A stretch of DNA of 64,000 bases from Arthrobacter zhaoxinii (GTDB lineage: Bacteria; Actinomycetota; Actinomycetes; Actinomycetales; Micrococcaceae), in the NCBI RefSeq assembly GCF_025244925.1, contig NZ_CP104275.1, forward strand, positions 62,001 through 126,000, written 5' to 3'. Position numbers and translations under genes: made by a program. The notes beneath the pieces are model-generated. The model had not been told where the DNA came from. It worked only from the letters and a program-made list of their open reading frames with translations, and did not search any database. Positions 20,072 through 32,020 of the stretch are shown here, in pieces; position 1 is the stretch's first letter, and every line of letters begins with the position of its first letter.

Positions 20072-21145
20072 CTACGTTCCGCGCGGCAGGACGGGAGAGG
20101 GCGGCACCCGGACCAGCAGGGCGCCGGTGTCCACCTCGACCGTGATGGCGGTGGCGGGACCGGTGAGGTCGCCGTCGAGCTGGGTCTGCGTGGGTTCCGC
20201 GACGGTAACCGTGACTTTACGGACCCGGTGGTGCCGGATCACCGGAAGGTCCTTGGGGTAGCGGGTCATCACCTTGCCGGCCACCCAGGCCCAGCCCAGG
20301 ACGCTGCGCGGGCTCATGATGATGACGTCCAGCAGCCCGTCATCCACCACGGCGTCGGGAATGAAATCGATCCCTGCCGGCAGGCGGCCGGTGTTGGCCA
20401 CCAGCACGCTGTGGACCTTCTGCGACACCGCCGGCCCGTCATCCAGGCTGACCGTCATCCGGGTCCTGCGCCCCGGCAGCAGGCGGACGCCCGCTTCGCT
20501 GTAGGCCAGCCAGCCCACCCGCTTTTTCAGCTCATCCCGGGTGGCTGCGATGACCTGGGCATCCAGGCCGATCCCGCCCATCACCAGGAATGCGTTGTGG
20601 GAGGTGCGGCCGGTGGCTGAATCCTCCAGCAGGATGGTTGCCATATCGATCTGCCGCACATCCCCGTGCAGGGAATTGCGGATGTTTCCGGCCAGGTCCG
20701 CCACGGAAATGTCCAGGTTCCGGGCCAGCAGGTTGCCGGTACCCAGCGGGATCAGTCCCAGTGCGGCTCCGGAATGCGCCACGGCCCGCGAGACTTCGCG
20801 GATGGTGCCGTCGCCGCCCGCAGCGAGGACGACGTCGGCCCCGGACTCCAGGGCCTGCAGTGCCTGGAGGTAGCCGGGGCTGTCCACGGTGGTTTCCAGG
20901 ATCAGCGGCGGATCCCAGCCTGCAAGCTCGCAGGAAGTCCGCAGCAGCGCCTCGGCGTCGGGTGCCAGTGCCTTGACCGGGTTGATGACCATGGCGACCC
21001 GCTGGTGCGCCGCGCCCCGCGGGGCGAAGACCGCCGCGTCCGCAGCCGCCCGCCTCCGTCCTCGGGTACCGATAAGAACCCATGTTGCCGCGGAGGCTAA
21101 CAGGGCGGCGCAGAGGACCAGGATGAGCGTAATTTCAACGGGCAT
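20072..21145 (-). CDS. Diacylglycerol kinase catalytic-domain lipid kinase (YegS/BmrU-like)
   Basis: The 357-residue protein starts with one transmembrane helix (EITLILVLCAALLASAATWV) and continues into a DAGK catalytic domain with VAMVINPVKA and the nucleotide loop VLAAGGDGTIREV, followed by GLIPLGTGNLLARNL. Members phosphorylate diacylglycerol, sphingosine or related lipids. The anchor would hold it at the inner membrane face. The frame extends to 21307, but MPVEITL at 21145 is the natural start and avoids overlap with the serS promoter. The lipid substrate is not known. Confidence 0.87.
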   Translation of the reverse strand: MPVEITLILVLCAALLASAATWVLIGTRGRRRAAADAAVFAPRGAAHQRVAMVINPVKALAPDAEALLRTSCELAGWDPPLILETTVDSPGYLQALQALESGADVVLAAGGDGTIREVSRAVAHSGAALGLIPLGTGNLLARNLDISVADLAGNIRNSLHGDVRQIDMATILLEDSATGRTSHNAFLVMGGIGLDAQVIAATRDELKKRVGWLAYSEAGVRLLPGRRTRMTVSLDDGPAVSQKVHSVLVANTGRLPAGIDFIPDAVVDDGLLDVIIMSPRSVLGWAWVAGKVMTRYPKDLPVIRHHRVRKVTVTVAEPTQTQLDGDLTGPATAITVEVDTGALLVRVPPSPVLPRGT

Positions 21146-21200
21146 GATGCCTCTCAGAATAGCCGCCGCACGGCAAACCAAAGGCCCGGCGGGTTTTCGG

Positions 21201-21206
21201 TACTCT
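21201..21206 (+). promoter_or_regulatory. -10 box placed for leaderless serS
   Basis: TACTCT is followed by six bases and the GTG start of serS at 21213. No Shine-Dalgarno is present in the six-base gap. Confidence 0.5.
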
Positions 21207-21212
21207 TGAGAC

Positions 21213-22487
21213 GTGATCGATGTAAATGAGCTCCGCGAAAATCCTGAAAAATTCCGAGCCTCGCAGCGCGCCCGGCTGGCCGACGAGAGCATTGTGGACG
21301 CGATCATTTCCGCCGACGCTGCCCGCCGCGATGCCCGGACCCGCTACGAGACCCTGCGTGCCGAGCAGAATGCCTTCGGCAAGCGCGTCGCCGCCGCGAA
21401 GGGCGAAGAGAAGCAGGCCCTCCTGGCCGAGGTGAAGGAACTGGCCGCCTCGGTCAAGGCCGCCGGCGCCGAGGCTGACGCCATCCAGGCCGAATCCGAT
21501 GCGCTGCTGCGCCGGATTCCGAACCTGATCTCCGACGGCGTTCCCACCGGCGGCGAGGACGACTTCGAGGTCATTAAGACCGTCGGCAAGCCCCGCGACT
21601 TCGAGGCCGAGGGCTTTGCGCCCCGCGACCACCTGGAAATCGGCGAGCTGCTCGGCGCCATCGACATGGAACGCGGCGCCAAGGTCTCCGGCTCCCGTTT
21701 CTACTTCCTGCGCGGCGTCGGCGCCCGCCTGGAACTGGCCCTGCTGAACATGGCCATGGACCAGGCCGTGAAGGCCGGGTTCGTCCCGATGATCACCCCC
21801 ACCCTGGTCCGCCCGGAGACGATGCAGGGCACCGGCTTCGACGTGGCCCACGACGCCGAGATCTACCGCCTGGCCGAAGATGACCTGTATCTGGTCGGCA
21901 CGTCCGAGGTGCCGCTGGCCGGTTACCACTCCGACGAGATCCTCGAGCTCGACGGCGGTCCCGTCCGCTACGCCGGCTGGTCTTCCTGCTACCGCCGCGA
22001 AGCAGGCTCGCACGGCAAGGACACGCGCGGCATCATCCGCGTCCACCAGTTCAACAAAGTGGAAATGTTCGTCTACACCCGGCCGGAGGACGCTGCCGAG
22101 GAGCACCGCCGGCTGCTGGCCTGGGAAGAGGAAATGCTGGCCAAGGTCGAGCTGCCCTACCGGGTCATCGACACCGCCGCAGGCGATCTGGGCATGTCCG
22201 CCGCACGGAAGTTCGACTGCGAGGCATGGGTCCCCACCCAGAACGCCTACCGTGAGCTGACCTCCACCTCCAACTGCACCACCTTCCAGGCCCGGCGCCT
22301 GAACATCCGCGAACGCCAGACCGAGGGCAAGGGCACCCGCGCGGTCGCCACCCTGAACGGAACCCTGGCCACCACCCGGTGGATCGTCGCCATCCTGGAG
22401 CACCACCAGAACCCGGACGGCTCGGTAAACGTGCCCGCTGCCCTTCAGCCGTACCTGGGCGGACTGGAAGTCCTTCCGGTCCTCTAG
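21213..22487 (+). CDS. serS: Serine--tRNA ligase
   Basis: The 424-residue class II synthetase charges tRNA-Ser (and tRNA-Sec where present). It begins [17 protein letters not shown], followed by the long tRNA-binding coiled coil in residues 30-100. The class II core shows [21 protein letters not shown] (serine site), [16 protein letters not shown] (motif 2) and [17 protein letters not shown] (motif 3). The start is a GTG with a -10-like box six bases upstream. A stem-loop follows the gene. Confidence 0.96.
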   Translation: MIDVNELRENPEKFRASQRARLADESIVDAIISADAARRDARTRYETLRAEQNAFGKRVAAAKGEEKQALLAEVKELAASVKAAGAEADAIQAESDALLRRIPNLISDGVPTGGEDDFEVIKTVGKPRDFEAEGFAPRDHLEIGELLGAIDMERGAKVSGSRFYFLRGVGARLELALLNMAMDQAVKAGFVPMITPTLVRPETMQGTGFDVAHDAEIYRLAEDDLYLVGTSEVPLAGYHSDEILELDGGPVRYAGWSSCYRREAGSHGKDTRGIIRVHQFNKVEMFVYTRPEDAAEEHRRLLAWEEEMLAKVELPYRVIDTAAGDLGMSAARKFDCEAWVPTQNAYRELTSTSNCTTFQARRLNIRERQTEGKGTRAVATLNGTLATTRWIVAILEHHQNPDGSVNVPAALQPYLGGLEVLPVL

Positions 22488-22502
22488 CGACGGCAGGCAC
22501 GC

Positions 22503-22535
22503 ACGACGGCGGGACCTGCCGGGTTCCGCCGTCGT
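22503..22535 (+). terminator. Stem-loop after serS
   Basis: A 10-base perfect stem (ACGACGGCGG with 22526-22535) encloses a 13-base loop. There is no T run, so it may be a weak or factor-assisted terminator. Confidence 0.5.
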
Positions 22536-22607
22536 GGATCTCCCGTCCGCCGCATTCCTGCGGCACCGGTCCTACCGTCTTTCCGGGGAGGATGTTTAGA
22601 TAAAGCG

Positions 22608-23456
22608 ATGACAACTTTGAGTACTGCTGGCATCGAAGACCAGCAAACACCTGACAAGCAGCACCTCGTAGCGCTGGACGTGGACGGAACCCTCGTGGAC
22701 CACGACGGCCACATGTCCCCGGGCGTACGCAGCGCCGCACGCGCCGCCGCCGAGGCAGGACACCATCTGGTGGTGGCCACCGGCCGGTCCTACGGGGCCG
22801 CGCTGCCCATCCTCGAACTCCTGGGACTGACCACGGGATACTGCGTCTGCTCCAACGGCGCCGTGACCCTGCGCCTGGATCCCTCCCTGGAAGACGGCTA
22901 CGAAGTGCTGGACCGTGTGGTCTTCGATCCCAAGCCGGCACTGGCAGCGCTGCGGGCAAAGCTGCCGACGGCCAAATTCGCCCTCGAAGACGCCGAAGGA
23001 CGGTTCCTGTCCACGGAACGTTTCCAGGACGCCAGCTTCGGTGCCGAAGCCCTTGCCGTGGACTTTGAAACCCTGCTGGACGCGCAGGCCGTACGCGTCG
23101 TGGTCTTCAGCACCGACAGCACGGCGGAGGAATTCGGCTCAGCCGTGCAAGCAATCGGCCTGCACGGCGTGACATATTCCGTGGGCTGGACCGCCTGGCT
23201 GGATATCGCTGCTTCGGGGGTCACCAAGGCCAGCGCGCTGGAGCAGGTCCGGCGCCGGCTGGAGGTTGATCCCACACTGACCGTCGCCCTGGGCGACGGC
23301 CGGAACGACATTGAAATGCTGGACTGGGCGGCCCGCGGCGTGGCCATGGGGCAGGCGCCGGACGAGGTGCTGGCCGCAGCCTCCGAGGTCACCGGCACGG
23401 TCTATGAAGACGGCGCCGTGGGTGTCCTGGCCAGCGTGCTGGACGGCGCGGCCTAG
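22608..23456 (+). CDS. HAD-superfamily hydrolase (Cof-type phosphatase)
   Basis: The 282-residue protein has the HAD nucleophile motif LVALDVDGTLVD, the second motif VVATGRSYG and the last motif VALGDGRNDIEML followed by AARGVAMGQAPDEV, the pattern of Cof/YidA-type sugar-phosphate phosphatases with a C2 cap. It should dephosphorylate small phosphorylated metabolites in the cytoplasm; the exact substrate is unknown. It follows serS in the same direction after a hairpin and is convergent with the SatD-like gene, one base away. Confidence 0.9.
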   Translation: MTTLSTAGIEDQQTPDKQHLVALDVDGTLVDHDGHMSPGVRSAARAAAEAGHHLVVATGRSYGAALPILELLGLTTGYCVCSNGAVTLRLDPSLEDGYEVLDRVVFDPKPALAALRAKLPTAKFALEDAEGRFLSTERFQDASFGAEALAVDFETLLDAQAVRVVVFSTDSTAEEFGSAVQAIGLHGVTYSVGWTAWLDIAASGVTKASALEQVRRRLEVDPTLTVALGDGRNDIEMLDWAARGVAMGQAPDEVLAAASEVTGTVYEDGAVGVLASVLDGAA

Positions 23457-23457
23457 C

Positions 23458-24093
23458 TCACGCCCGGTAGGGGAGCGCTGCGGGCGGCAGCGACGCCGGA
23501 CCGTAGACCAGGCCCAGCAGCCGGGCAGCGGCGGGGCGGGTGGCCCATTCCTCGCTCCAGTGGGACCGGACCACTGCCTTGCTCACCGCCTGCGCGGTGA
23601 TCCCCAGCTCCTGGGCAACAAACTTCTGCTGCCCGCGCGCACCGGGAGTCATCAGGTCCAGCACCTTCCACTCTGCCTCGGTCCGGGCTGCCACAATCAG
23701 GCCGAGCAGCCGCAGCACCGCTTCAGCCTCGGCCGCCAGCTCCCCGTCTGGCCCGTCCACGGCGAGCGGGACCCGGTCGCCGGTGCGCTGGGCGCGCTCC
23801 ACTGCGCGCCGGGAATAGACCAGCCCGTACCCCCGGACCTCCTTGAGGTCATCCGGAAGGGGAACCTGCAATTCCCCGACTCCCACACCTACATGCCAGC
23901 GGCGCTTCCGCACCGCGATGAGGGCCGCCTCAACCGCAGTAGCGGCATCCGTCAGCACCCCCTGGGCTTCATCACCGATGGTTCGCTGGAAGGGAACCGC
24001 GGCAGGCAGATGCCGCAGGGACCGGATCAGGTCCGGCACCAGGTCCCCGACGTCGCGGGAATCCCGTTGGTTGATGGTCAGCACAAAATGCAT
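23458..24093 (-). CDS. SatD-family protein with winged-helix-like C terminus
   Basis: The 211-residue protein resembles the SatD family. The N terminus MHFVLTINQRDSRD is typical, the middle contains LKEVRGYGLVYSRRAVERA, and residues around 160-185 (GQQKFVAQELGITAQAVSKAV) form a likely helix-turn-helix. SatD was first seen in streptococcal acid-tolerance loci and its biochemical role is unknown. A DNA-binding regulator is a fair guess. It is divergent from a small membrane protein gene, 84 bases apart. Confidence 0.65.
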   Translation of the reverse strand: MHFVLTINQRDSRDVGDLVPDLIRSLRHLPAAVPFQRTIGDEAQGVLTDAATAVEAALIAVRKRRWHVGVGVGELQVPLPDDLKEVRGYGLVYSRRAVERAQRTGDRVPLAVDGPDGELAAEAEAVLRLLGLIVAARTEAEWKVLDLMTPGARGQQKFVAQELGITAQAVSKAVVRSHWSEEWATRPAAARLLGLVYGPASLPPAALPYRA

Positions 24094-24164
24094 GGCACCA
24101 GCATGTCAGACCCCCGGGAAAACAACCGATTGCGGTTGCGGCGCGTCTCCGGCGCCGCTGCGGG

Positions 24165-24170
24165 TAGAGT
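24165..24170 (+). promoter_or_regulatory. -10 box placed for leaderless transcription of the small membrane protein
   Basis: TAGAGT is followed by seven bases and the ATG at 24178, with no Shine-Dalgarno between. Confidence 0.5.
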
Positions 24171-24177
24171 CTGGCGC

Positions 24178-24393
24178 ATGACCAGCCAGGAGCACGTGCC
24201 ACGCCCGGACCGCCGACCGCTGCTTCCCCTGCTGTTCAGTGCAGGGGTCCTCCTTCTGGGGCTGTGGGCGGCCTGGCTGACACACAGCTGGATTGTGCTC
24301 GGGGCTGCCGTATTTGTGGCGCTCTTTCCGGCCCGGACCCACGCCGGGGATGTGCGTGCCTGGGCCCGGCGCAGGACCCGCCGCGGCCACTGA
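24178..24393 (+). CDS. Small two-helix membrane protein, unknown function
   Basis: The 71-residue protein has a short polar N terminus, two closely spaced hydrophobic segments (LLPLLFSAGVLLLGLWAAWL and SWIVLGAAVFVALF) and a very basic C-terminal tail ending in arginines. No family is recognised. It is divergent from the SatD-like gene and carries its own -10 box at leaderless distance. A link between the two is suggested only by position. Confidence 0.65.
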   Translation: MTSQEHVPRPDRRPLLPLLFSAGVLLLGLWAAWLTHSWIVLGAAVFVALFPARTHAGDVRAWARRRTRRGH

Positions 24394-24427
24394 GTGCCTA
24401 AGGGCCGGCAAGGGGGCGTTAAACGCC

Positions 24428-24464
24428 GACGGCGGCCGGGCCCCCGCAGGAGCCGGCCGCCGTC
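24428..24464. terminator. Bidirectional hairpin between the small membrane protein and ppa genes
   Basis: A 12-base perfect stem (GACGGCGGCCGG with 24453-24464) with a 13-base loop lies between two convergent genes. Confidence 0.7.
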
Positions 24465-24477
24465 GTGACGTAAAACT

Positions 24478-25038
24478 TTAGTTGTTGACGGGGTTGGCGT
24501 CGACGTCGCGGCCCTGGGCCTGGTCGTCTTCGTGGCCTTCGCCTTGTGCGGAGAAGCGCTCCAGGGAGGCCAACACCTCGGCTTCGGCAGCTTCGCGGCC
24601 GGCCCAGTCAGCGGCTTCAACCCACTTGCCCGGCTCCAGATCCTTGTACTTGGTGAAGAAGTGCTTGATTTCATCCAGCAGGAAGTCGGACACGTCCGAG
24701 AGGTCCTGGATGTGGTCGAAGCGCGGATCCACCGGAACGCACAGGACCTTGGCGTCTCCGCCGCCGTCGTCCACCATGTTGAACACGCCGATGGGGCGGG
24801 ATTCGACCAGCACGCCGGGCATCAGGTCGAAGTCCTGGAGCATCACCAGGGCGTCCAGCGGATCGCCGTCCTCACCCAGGGTGTTTTCGAAGTAGCCGTA
24901 GTGGGTGGGGTAGGCCATGGCGGTGAACAGGACCCGGTCCAGGCGCAGGCGGTGCGTCTCGTGGTCGATTTCGTACTTGACCCGGGATCCCTTGGGGATC
25001 TCGATGGTGACGTCGAGCGTCAGGGGCTTTTCAGGCAT
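24478..25038 (-). CDS. ppa: Inorganic pyrophosphatase (family I)
   Basis: The 186-residue soluble enzyme hydrolyses pyrophosphate to two phosphates, pulling biosynthetic reactions forward. It has [14 protein letters not shown], the metal-binding signature [11 protein letters not shown] (D-x-D-P-x-D type) and [13 protein letters not shown] sequence followed by DLSDV. The last 20 residues are an acidic, low-complexity tail. The ATG has GAGGAG nearby. It is divergent from dacB, the same arrangement as Rv3628/Rv3627c in M. tuberculosis, and marks the start of the conserved block. Confidence 0.95.
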   Translation of the reverse strand: MPEKPLTLDVTIEIPKGSRVKYEIDHETHRLRLDRVLFTAMAYPTHYGYFENTLGEDGDPLDALVMLQDFDLMPGVLVESRPIGVFNMVDDGGGDAKVLCVPVDPRFDHIQDLSDVSDFLLDEIKHFFTKYKDLEPGKWVEAADWAGREAAEAEVLASLERFSAQGEGHEDDQAQGRDVDANPVNN

Positions 25039-25241
25039 TGCGACTCCTCACTGGGGTGGCCCGCAGGGGGAGCCACTGGAAAGACTGCATAACGGATCTT
25101 GCGCGGTCGTGTCCCGGGTCCGGTTAGGTTCGGGACGGTGCCGGCATCGGTCTAGTCTTAAAGATATATGTCCCGTGCCGTGTTCGATGCACAGGACCCG
25201 TTGGCCGGGTTTGCCGGCGAGAGTGAAAGAGTCGGTGGGAC

Positions 25242-26669
25242 ATGTCTCGGATGTTCTCCGCTGTGATGCTGGCGCTGGCCTTTGCAGTGCTGCTGGTTCC
25301 GCTGGCCTGCTACGTCGTCCCGCCCCTCGCCGCGTCCCTGGACGGTGAGCGGCTGCAGCGTGCCGAAGTTGTCCCGGACTACCAGGAGCCGCCCGAAAAG
25401 CTCACGGAGGACGGACCGGTGTCCGCCCCGCAGGCAACAGACCCGATGCCCGGCACTGCCGAGCTGGCCCGGCTCCTGGATGCCAGGCTGGCCGTGGAGG
25501 GCGGCGCCACCATCTCCGCCGTCGTGCAGGACGCGCTGACCGGCACCGTGCTTTATGAGCGCGCCGGCTCCACGGGGCTGGCCCCGGCTTCCACCCTCAA
25601 GATCCTGACCGCTGCCGCATCGCTGTCGGCGATGGACGGGGACACCCGCTTTCCCACCACTGCGCTGCCGGGCAAGGACCCCGGAACAGTGGTCCTGCGC
25701 GGCGGGGGAGACGTGCTGCTGACCGCGGGAGCGTCGGATCCGGACTCGGTGGCCGGCCGTGCCGGACTGGCCACCCTCGCGGAGCAGACCGCCGCGGCGC
25801 TTGCGGCCGACGGGACTGCCGGACCGGTTAAGGTCCTGGTGGACGATTCGCTGTTCACCGGCCCGGCGCTCTCCGACGCCTGGGGGCAGGCCGACGTCGA
25901 GGCGGGCGAGATTGCGCCGGTCCACGCCCTGGCAGTGAGCTCGGCCTGGGAGCAGGAGGGCACCGGTCCGGGGCCCCGGGTCGACGACGCCGCCCTGTCC
26001 GCCGGGGAGTCCTACCGCGCCGCCCTTGCTGGGGCCCTGGCGGCCAGGGGCGTCGACGTGGACCCGTCCGTGGAGCGCGGCACCGCGGCAGCCGGAGCCG
26101 TTGCCCTGGCCGAAGTCCGTTCGGCGCCGCTGACCGAACAGGTCGAGTACATGCTGCTGAAGTCGGACAACTACCTGGCCGAAGCGCTGGCCCGGCTCAG
26201 TGCAGCCGCCGCGGGCCGTGAGGCGTCCTTTGCCGGGGGGATCGAGACGGTTGAGGCGGAGGTGGCCGCCCTGGGTGTGGACACGGGCTCGATGGTGCTG
26301 GGGGACGCCAGCGGGCTGTCCGGCGAAACCTCCGTGTCCGCCGCGCAGTTGACCTCGCTGATGCAGATCCTGCTGGCCAGTACGGACCCCGATCTGCGGT
26401 CCGTGGCGGGCGGCCTGCCCGTCGCGGCGCTGAGCGGAACGCTGGCCGGACGCTACGACGAAAGCGCCGATTCCGCCGCCGCGGGCATTGTGCGGGCCAA
26501 AACAGGCACCCTGCTGGCCGTCACCGCGCTGAGCGGATACGCCACCGACGCGGACGGCCGGGTACTTGCCTTCACCTTCATTGCCGGCGGGCTGGATGGA
26601 AACACCCGGCAGGCACGCGACGCCGTGGACGCCGCCGCCGCGGTGCTGGCCGGATGCGGGTGCCGGTAA
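25242..26669 (+). CDS. dacB: D-alanyl-D-alanine carboxypeptidase/endopeptidase (PBP4 type)
   Basis: The 475-residue protein is a class C penicillin-binding protein that trims D-Ala from, or cleaves cross-links in, peptidoglycan. An N-terminal hydrophobic segment (residues 4-30) is a signal or anchor, so it acts outside the membrane. The three catalytic motifs are S117-x-x-K120 (PASTLK), S308-D309-N310 (KSDNYLAEAL) and K420-T421-G422 (RAKTGTLLAV). It starts the plus-strand run leading to tilS and hpt. Confidence 0.93.
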   Translation: MSRMFSAVMLALAFAVLLVPLACYVVPPLAASLDGERLQRAEVVPDYQEPPEKLTEDGPVSAPQATDPMPGTAELARLLDARLAVEGGATISAVVQDALTGTVLYERAGSTGLAPASTLKILTAAASLSAMDGDTRFPTTALPGKDPGTVVLRGGGDVLLTAGASDPDSVAGRAGLATLAEQTAAALAADGTAGPVKVLVDDSLFTGPALSDAWGQADVEAGEIAPVHALAVSSAWEQEGTGPGPRVDDAALSAGESYRAALAGALAARGVDVDPSVERGTAAAGAVALAEVRSAPLTEQVEYMLLKSDNYLAEALARLSAAAAGREASFAGGIETVEAEVAALGVDTGSMVLGDASGLSGETSVSAAQLTSLMQILLASTDPDLRSVAGGLPVAALSGTLAGRYDESADSAAAGIVRAKTGTLLAVTALSGYATDADGRVLAFTFIAGGLDGNTRQARDAVDAAAAVLAGCGCR

Positions 26670-26750
26670 CCCTGCACGGACCCGGCGGGCGGCAGCTCAC
26701 TAAGGCCCGGGGTGGTGTGGCGCCGGAACCCGATGTGGTCGAATGGAGCC

Positions 26751-27932
26751 ATGGAGAGCAACGAGCGAAACCGTCCCAGCCCTGTCCCCGCGCCGTCCGG
26801 CCCAGGGCAGAACAGTGACGTCCACCCGTCCGCCGGCGCAGCGCCGGCACTGGTGAACTGGGACCTGGCAGCTTCCACGGCCGGGGCCATGGTGGCGCCC
26901 GGACCGAAGATGTCCGCCCGCGAGATCCGCGATGCCGTCGCGGGCCTGCGTGCCGCCGCCGACGCCTCAGTGGCCCATGTGCACCGCATCACCGGTCTGG
27001 AAGCAGCCCGCGACCTGCGTGATTCGGACGTGCTGATTGTGGACCGCGCATCCTGGGCCCGCGCGAACTCCCAGAGCTTCTCCGTGCTGATGGGACCGGC
27101 CCTGCAGCACCTGGCCGATACCCGGCCCGAACAGCTGGCCGCCGCCAACACGGCGCTGGGCGGAACCATGACCGGGGCGCAGCTGGGAACGATCCTGGCG
27201 TTCCTGTCCAGCAAGGTGCTGGGCCAGTATGATCCCTTTGCCGCCCTGGGCGGCGTGGGCAAACCCGGCGGACGGCTGCTGCTCGTGGCGCCGAACATTG
27301 TGACGCTGGAACGTGAGCTGAACGTGGAACCGGCCGACTTCCGCCTCTGGGTCTGCCTGCACGAGCAGACCCACCGGGTGCAGTTTGCCGCCGCCCCGTG
27401 GCTGCGCGGGCACATGCTGGAGCAGATCAGCCAGCTCTCCAACGGCATGATGGACAAGGCGCAGACCATCTCCGAGCGGCTGGGCTCCGCCGTAAAGGCG
27501 CTGAAAGCACCCAAGGGCGGCCTGGACGAAAACGGCGTGCCGACCAAGTCCGTGGACCTGCTGTCCCTGCTGCAGGATCCCGAGGACAAGGAGCGCCTCT
27601 CCCACCTGACCGCCGTTATGTCGCTCCTTGAGGGCCATGCCAACGTGGTGATGGACGCCGTGGACGCGAGCATTGTGCCCAGCGTCAAAACCATCCGGCA
27701 GCGGTTCAACAACCGCGGCGCCAAGCGCGGCTGGATTGACCGGTTCTTCCGCCAGATCATGGGTCTGGACGCCAAGATGCGCCAGTACAGCGACGGCGCC
27801 CGCTTTGTCCGCGCCGTCACGGACCAGGTGGGCATGGAGGGATTCAACCGGGTGTGGGAACGCCCCGAAAACCTCCCGACCGAAGCGGAGATCCACTCCG
27901 CGGACCTATGGATTACCCGGATGGGACTGTAA
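26751..27932 (+). CDS. Zinc-dependent metalloprotease-like protein (DUF2342 family)
   Basis: The 393-residue protein belongs to the actinobacterial DUF2342 family, often labelled an F420-biosynthesis-associated protein. The zincin motif is HEQTH, within VCLHEQTHRVQF, and the downstream EGHANVVMDAVD supplies a likely third ligand. No signal peptide is present, so it is cytoplasmic. Its activity is unproven. It sits between dacB and tilS as in M. tuberculosis (Rv3626c). The frame is open to 26712; I take MESNERN at 26751. Confidence 0.85.
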   Translation: MESNERNRPSPVPAPSGPGQNSDVHPSAGAAPALVNWDLAASTAGAMVAPGPKMSAREIRDAVAGLRAAADASVAHVHRITGLEAARDLRDSDVLIVDRASWARANSQSFSVLMGPALQHLADTRPEQLAAANTALGGTMTGAQLGTILAFLSSKVLGQYDPFAALGGVGKPGGRLLLVAPNIVTLERELNVEPADFRLWVCLHEQTHRVQFAAAPWLRGHMLEQISQLSNGMMDKAQTISERLGSAVKALKAPKGGLDENGVPTKSVDLLSLLQDPEDKERLSHLTAVMSLLEGHANVVMDAVDASIVPSVKTIRQRFNNRGAKRGWIDRFFRQIMGLDAKMRQYSDGARFVRAVTDQVGMEGFNRVWERPENLPTEAEIHSADLWITRMGL

Positions 27933-27938
27933 CCGAAC

Positions 27939-29078
27939 GTGCTCGACGAAAACCCGAACAACCCAAGCTCCAACCCTGCGGCAGACCGCACCTCCCGCCC
28001 CGCCCCGCGGGTACGCAAACGGCTCCTTCCCACGCTGGGCGACGCACGCAACAGCATCCGGGACACCCTGCGCGACGCCGGCCTGGTTCCGGGCGGGGAC
28101 ACTCCGCCCCTGATCCTGGTGGCCTGCAGCGGCGGCCCCGACTCCCTGGCCCTGGCCCTCGCGGCCTCGTTCTTCTCCCGGCGCGGAGACTACCGGGTGG
28201 GTGCCGTCGTGGTGGACCATCGCCTGCAGCCGGGCAGCGCCGAGGTGGCCGCCTCTGCGCGGGACAAGCTGGAACAGATGGGACTGGATCCCGTCCTCGT
28301 CCGGCAGGTCTCGGTGCCGGAGTCCGGTATGGGCCCGGAAGCTGCCGCACGGACCGTCCGCTACGCGGCGCTGGACGCCGCAGTGGAGGAACTGGAAGCC
28401 GACGCCGTCCTGCTGGGGCACACCCTCGATGACCAGGCCGAGCAGGTCCTGCTGGGCCTGATGCGTGGTTCCGGCACCCGCTCCCTGGCCGGCATGCCCG
28501 CCGTCCGCGGCAAATACCTGCGACCGTTCCTGAGCCTGCGCCGGGAACAGACGCTGGAGATCTGCGCGCACGCCGCACTGGAGCCCTGGCACGATCCCAG
28601 CAACCGGGATCCGGCCTACGCCCGGTCCCGGGTCCGCACCGAGGTGCTGCCGTTCCTGGAGGACAAGCTGGGCCCCGGCATCGCCGAAGCACTGTTCCGT
28701 TCCTCACGTATCCTCTCCGCCGATGCCGACTATCTGGACGCCGTGGCAGCGCAGGCCTTCGAGGAACTTCGGGCAGCCGCACCGGCTGGCAGCGCCCCGG
28801 ATTCCGAAGAGCTGCTGCTGCCGGAAGCGCAGCTGCGGGAGCTTGCCCCCGCCGTCCGCCAGCGGGTCCTGGCCCTCGCGGCACTCGCCCTGGGCGGGGC
28901 GCAGCCAAGCTACGAACGCCTCGCTGCGGTCCAGTCGCTGCTGCGGCGCACCGGGTCCGCAGGACCGGTCCAGCTGGTGGGGAAAGTCAGCGTGTACCGC
29001 CAGCCGCGCGCCAAATCCGTTCACCACGGTGCCGCAAGCTATGGCAATCTTGTTTTTAGGAAAAAGAGCAGCACCTAA
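27939..29078 (+). CDS. tilS: tRNA(Ile)-lysidine synthase
   Basis: The 379-residue enzyme modifies C34 of the CAU-anticodon tRNA-Ile to lysidine so that it reads AUA instead of AUG. The N-type ATP-pyrophosphatase loop is S64-GGPDS69 in [15 protein letters not shown], followed by [11 protein letters not shown] and [20 protein letters not shown], the tRNA/ATP site of the family. A GTG start follows the metalloprotease gene by six bases. About 45 extra residues precede the catalytic domain. hpt follows, as in M. tuberculosis. Confidence 0.94.
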   Translation: MLDENPNNPSSNPAADRTSRPAPRVRKRLLPTLGDARNSIRDTLRDAGLVPGGDTPPLILVACSGGPDSLALALAASFFSRRGDYRVGAVVVDHRLQPGSAEVAASARDKLEQMGLDPVLVRQVSVPESGMGPEAAARTVRYAALDAAVEELEADAVLLGHTLDDQAEQVLLGLMRGSGTRSLAGMPAVRGKYLRPFLSLRREQTLEICAHAALEPWHDPSNRDPAYARSRVRTEVLPFLEDKLGPGIAEALFRSSRILSADADYLDAVAAQAFEELRAAAPAGSAPDSEELLLPEAQLRELAPAVRQRVLALAALALGGAQPSYERLAAVQSLLRRTGSAGPVQLVGKVSVYRQPRAKSVHHGAASYGNLVFRKKSST

Positions 29079-29115
29079 CATCCAAGCTGCAACACTTCGC
29101 ACCCGGGAGTCATTC

Positions 29116-29667
29116 GTGGATTCACACGACGTCCAGTCAGATCTCAAGCACGTTCTCTACACCAAGGAACAGATCCAAACCCGGATCACGGAACTGGCGG
29201 CCGAAATTGACCGCGACTACGCCGGCCGCGACGTCCTGCTGGTCGGGGTGCTCAAGGGTGCCGTCATGGTGATGGCCGACCTGTCCCGCGCCCTGCACAG
29301 CCACGTCACCATGGACTGGATGGCGGTGTCCTCCTACGGCTCCGGCACGCAGTCTTCCGGCGTCGTCCGTATCCTCAAGGACCTTGAGACGGACCTCCTG
29401 GGCAAGCACGTGCTCATTGTCGAGGACATTATCGATTCCGGCCTGACGCTTTCCTGGCTGCGCACCAACTTGGAATCCCGCGGCCCGGCCAGCGTGGAAA
29501 TCTGCACCCTGCTGCGCAAACCCGATGCCGCCAAGGTGGAAATCGACGTTAAGTACGTCGGTTACGAAATCCCCAACGAGTTCGTGGTCGGCTTCGGCCT
29601 GGACTTTGCCGAGCGTTACCGCAACCTGGACTTCATCGGCACCCTGGCGCCGCACGTTTACGAATAA
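29116..29667 (+). CDS. hpt: Hypoxanthine phosphoribosyltransferase
   Basis: The 183-residue purine-salvage enzyme makes IMP or GMP from hypoxanthine or guanine and PRPP. The PRPP-binding loop is [14 protein letters not shown] from about Glu103, preceded by the flexible-loop sequence [13 protein letters not shown] and the early [20 protein letters not shown] at 29116 with GGGAG eight bases upstream is the best start; upstream codons overlap tilS. It is probably cotranscribed with tilS. Confidence 0.95.
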   Translation: MDSHDVQSDLKHVLYTKEQIQTRITELAAEIDRDYAGRDVLLVGVLKGAVMVMADLSRALHSHVTMDWMAVSSYGSGTQSSGVVRILKDLETDLLGKHVLIVEDIIDSGLTLSWLRTNLESRGPASVEICTLLRKPDAAKVEIDVKYVGYEIPNEFVVGFGLDFAERYRNLDFIGTLAPHVYE

Positions 29668-29856
29668 CAGTTCCGGCCCCGTTCCTCCCCGTCCCCTATG
29701 CGGGGACCGTCATGAACGCCACGCTCTACGCCCTGAGGGAACTAATCCCCTCCCCGGACCGTGTTCTTCTGGGGAACCGTGTATAGCTAGTAGGTAAATT
29801 CCGCGCACACCAGCGTTGTTGACCAGGAGGGACGGGGCAGATAGCCCTGACGACGA

Positions 29857-31947
<2,091 letters not shown>

Positions 31948-32008
31948 GCAGGCAGCGGGCGGCCCGGACGGCCGCCCGCTGCAGCCGGGGAACAAAGTCC
32001 CGGCGCGG

Positions 32009-32014
32009 TAGGAT
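32009..32014 (+). promoter_or_regulatory. -10 box placed for leaderless folE
   Basis: TAGGAT is followed by six bases and the GTG start of folE at 32021. It implies a promoter for the folate genes separate from ftsH. Confidence 0.55.
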
Positions 32015-32020
32015 CGACCA

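Noticed and set aside
29712..29786. 24-codon frame upstream of ftsH that could be a leader peptide
   Set aside because: No good ribosome site, no run of regulatory codons and no attenuator hairpin follows; likely chance.
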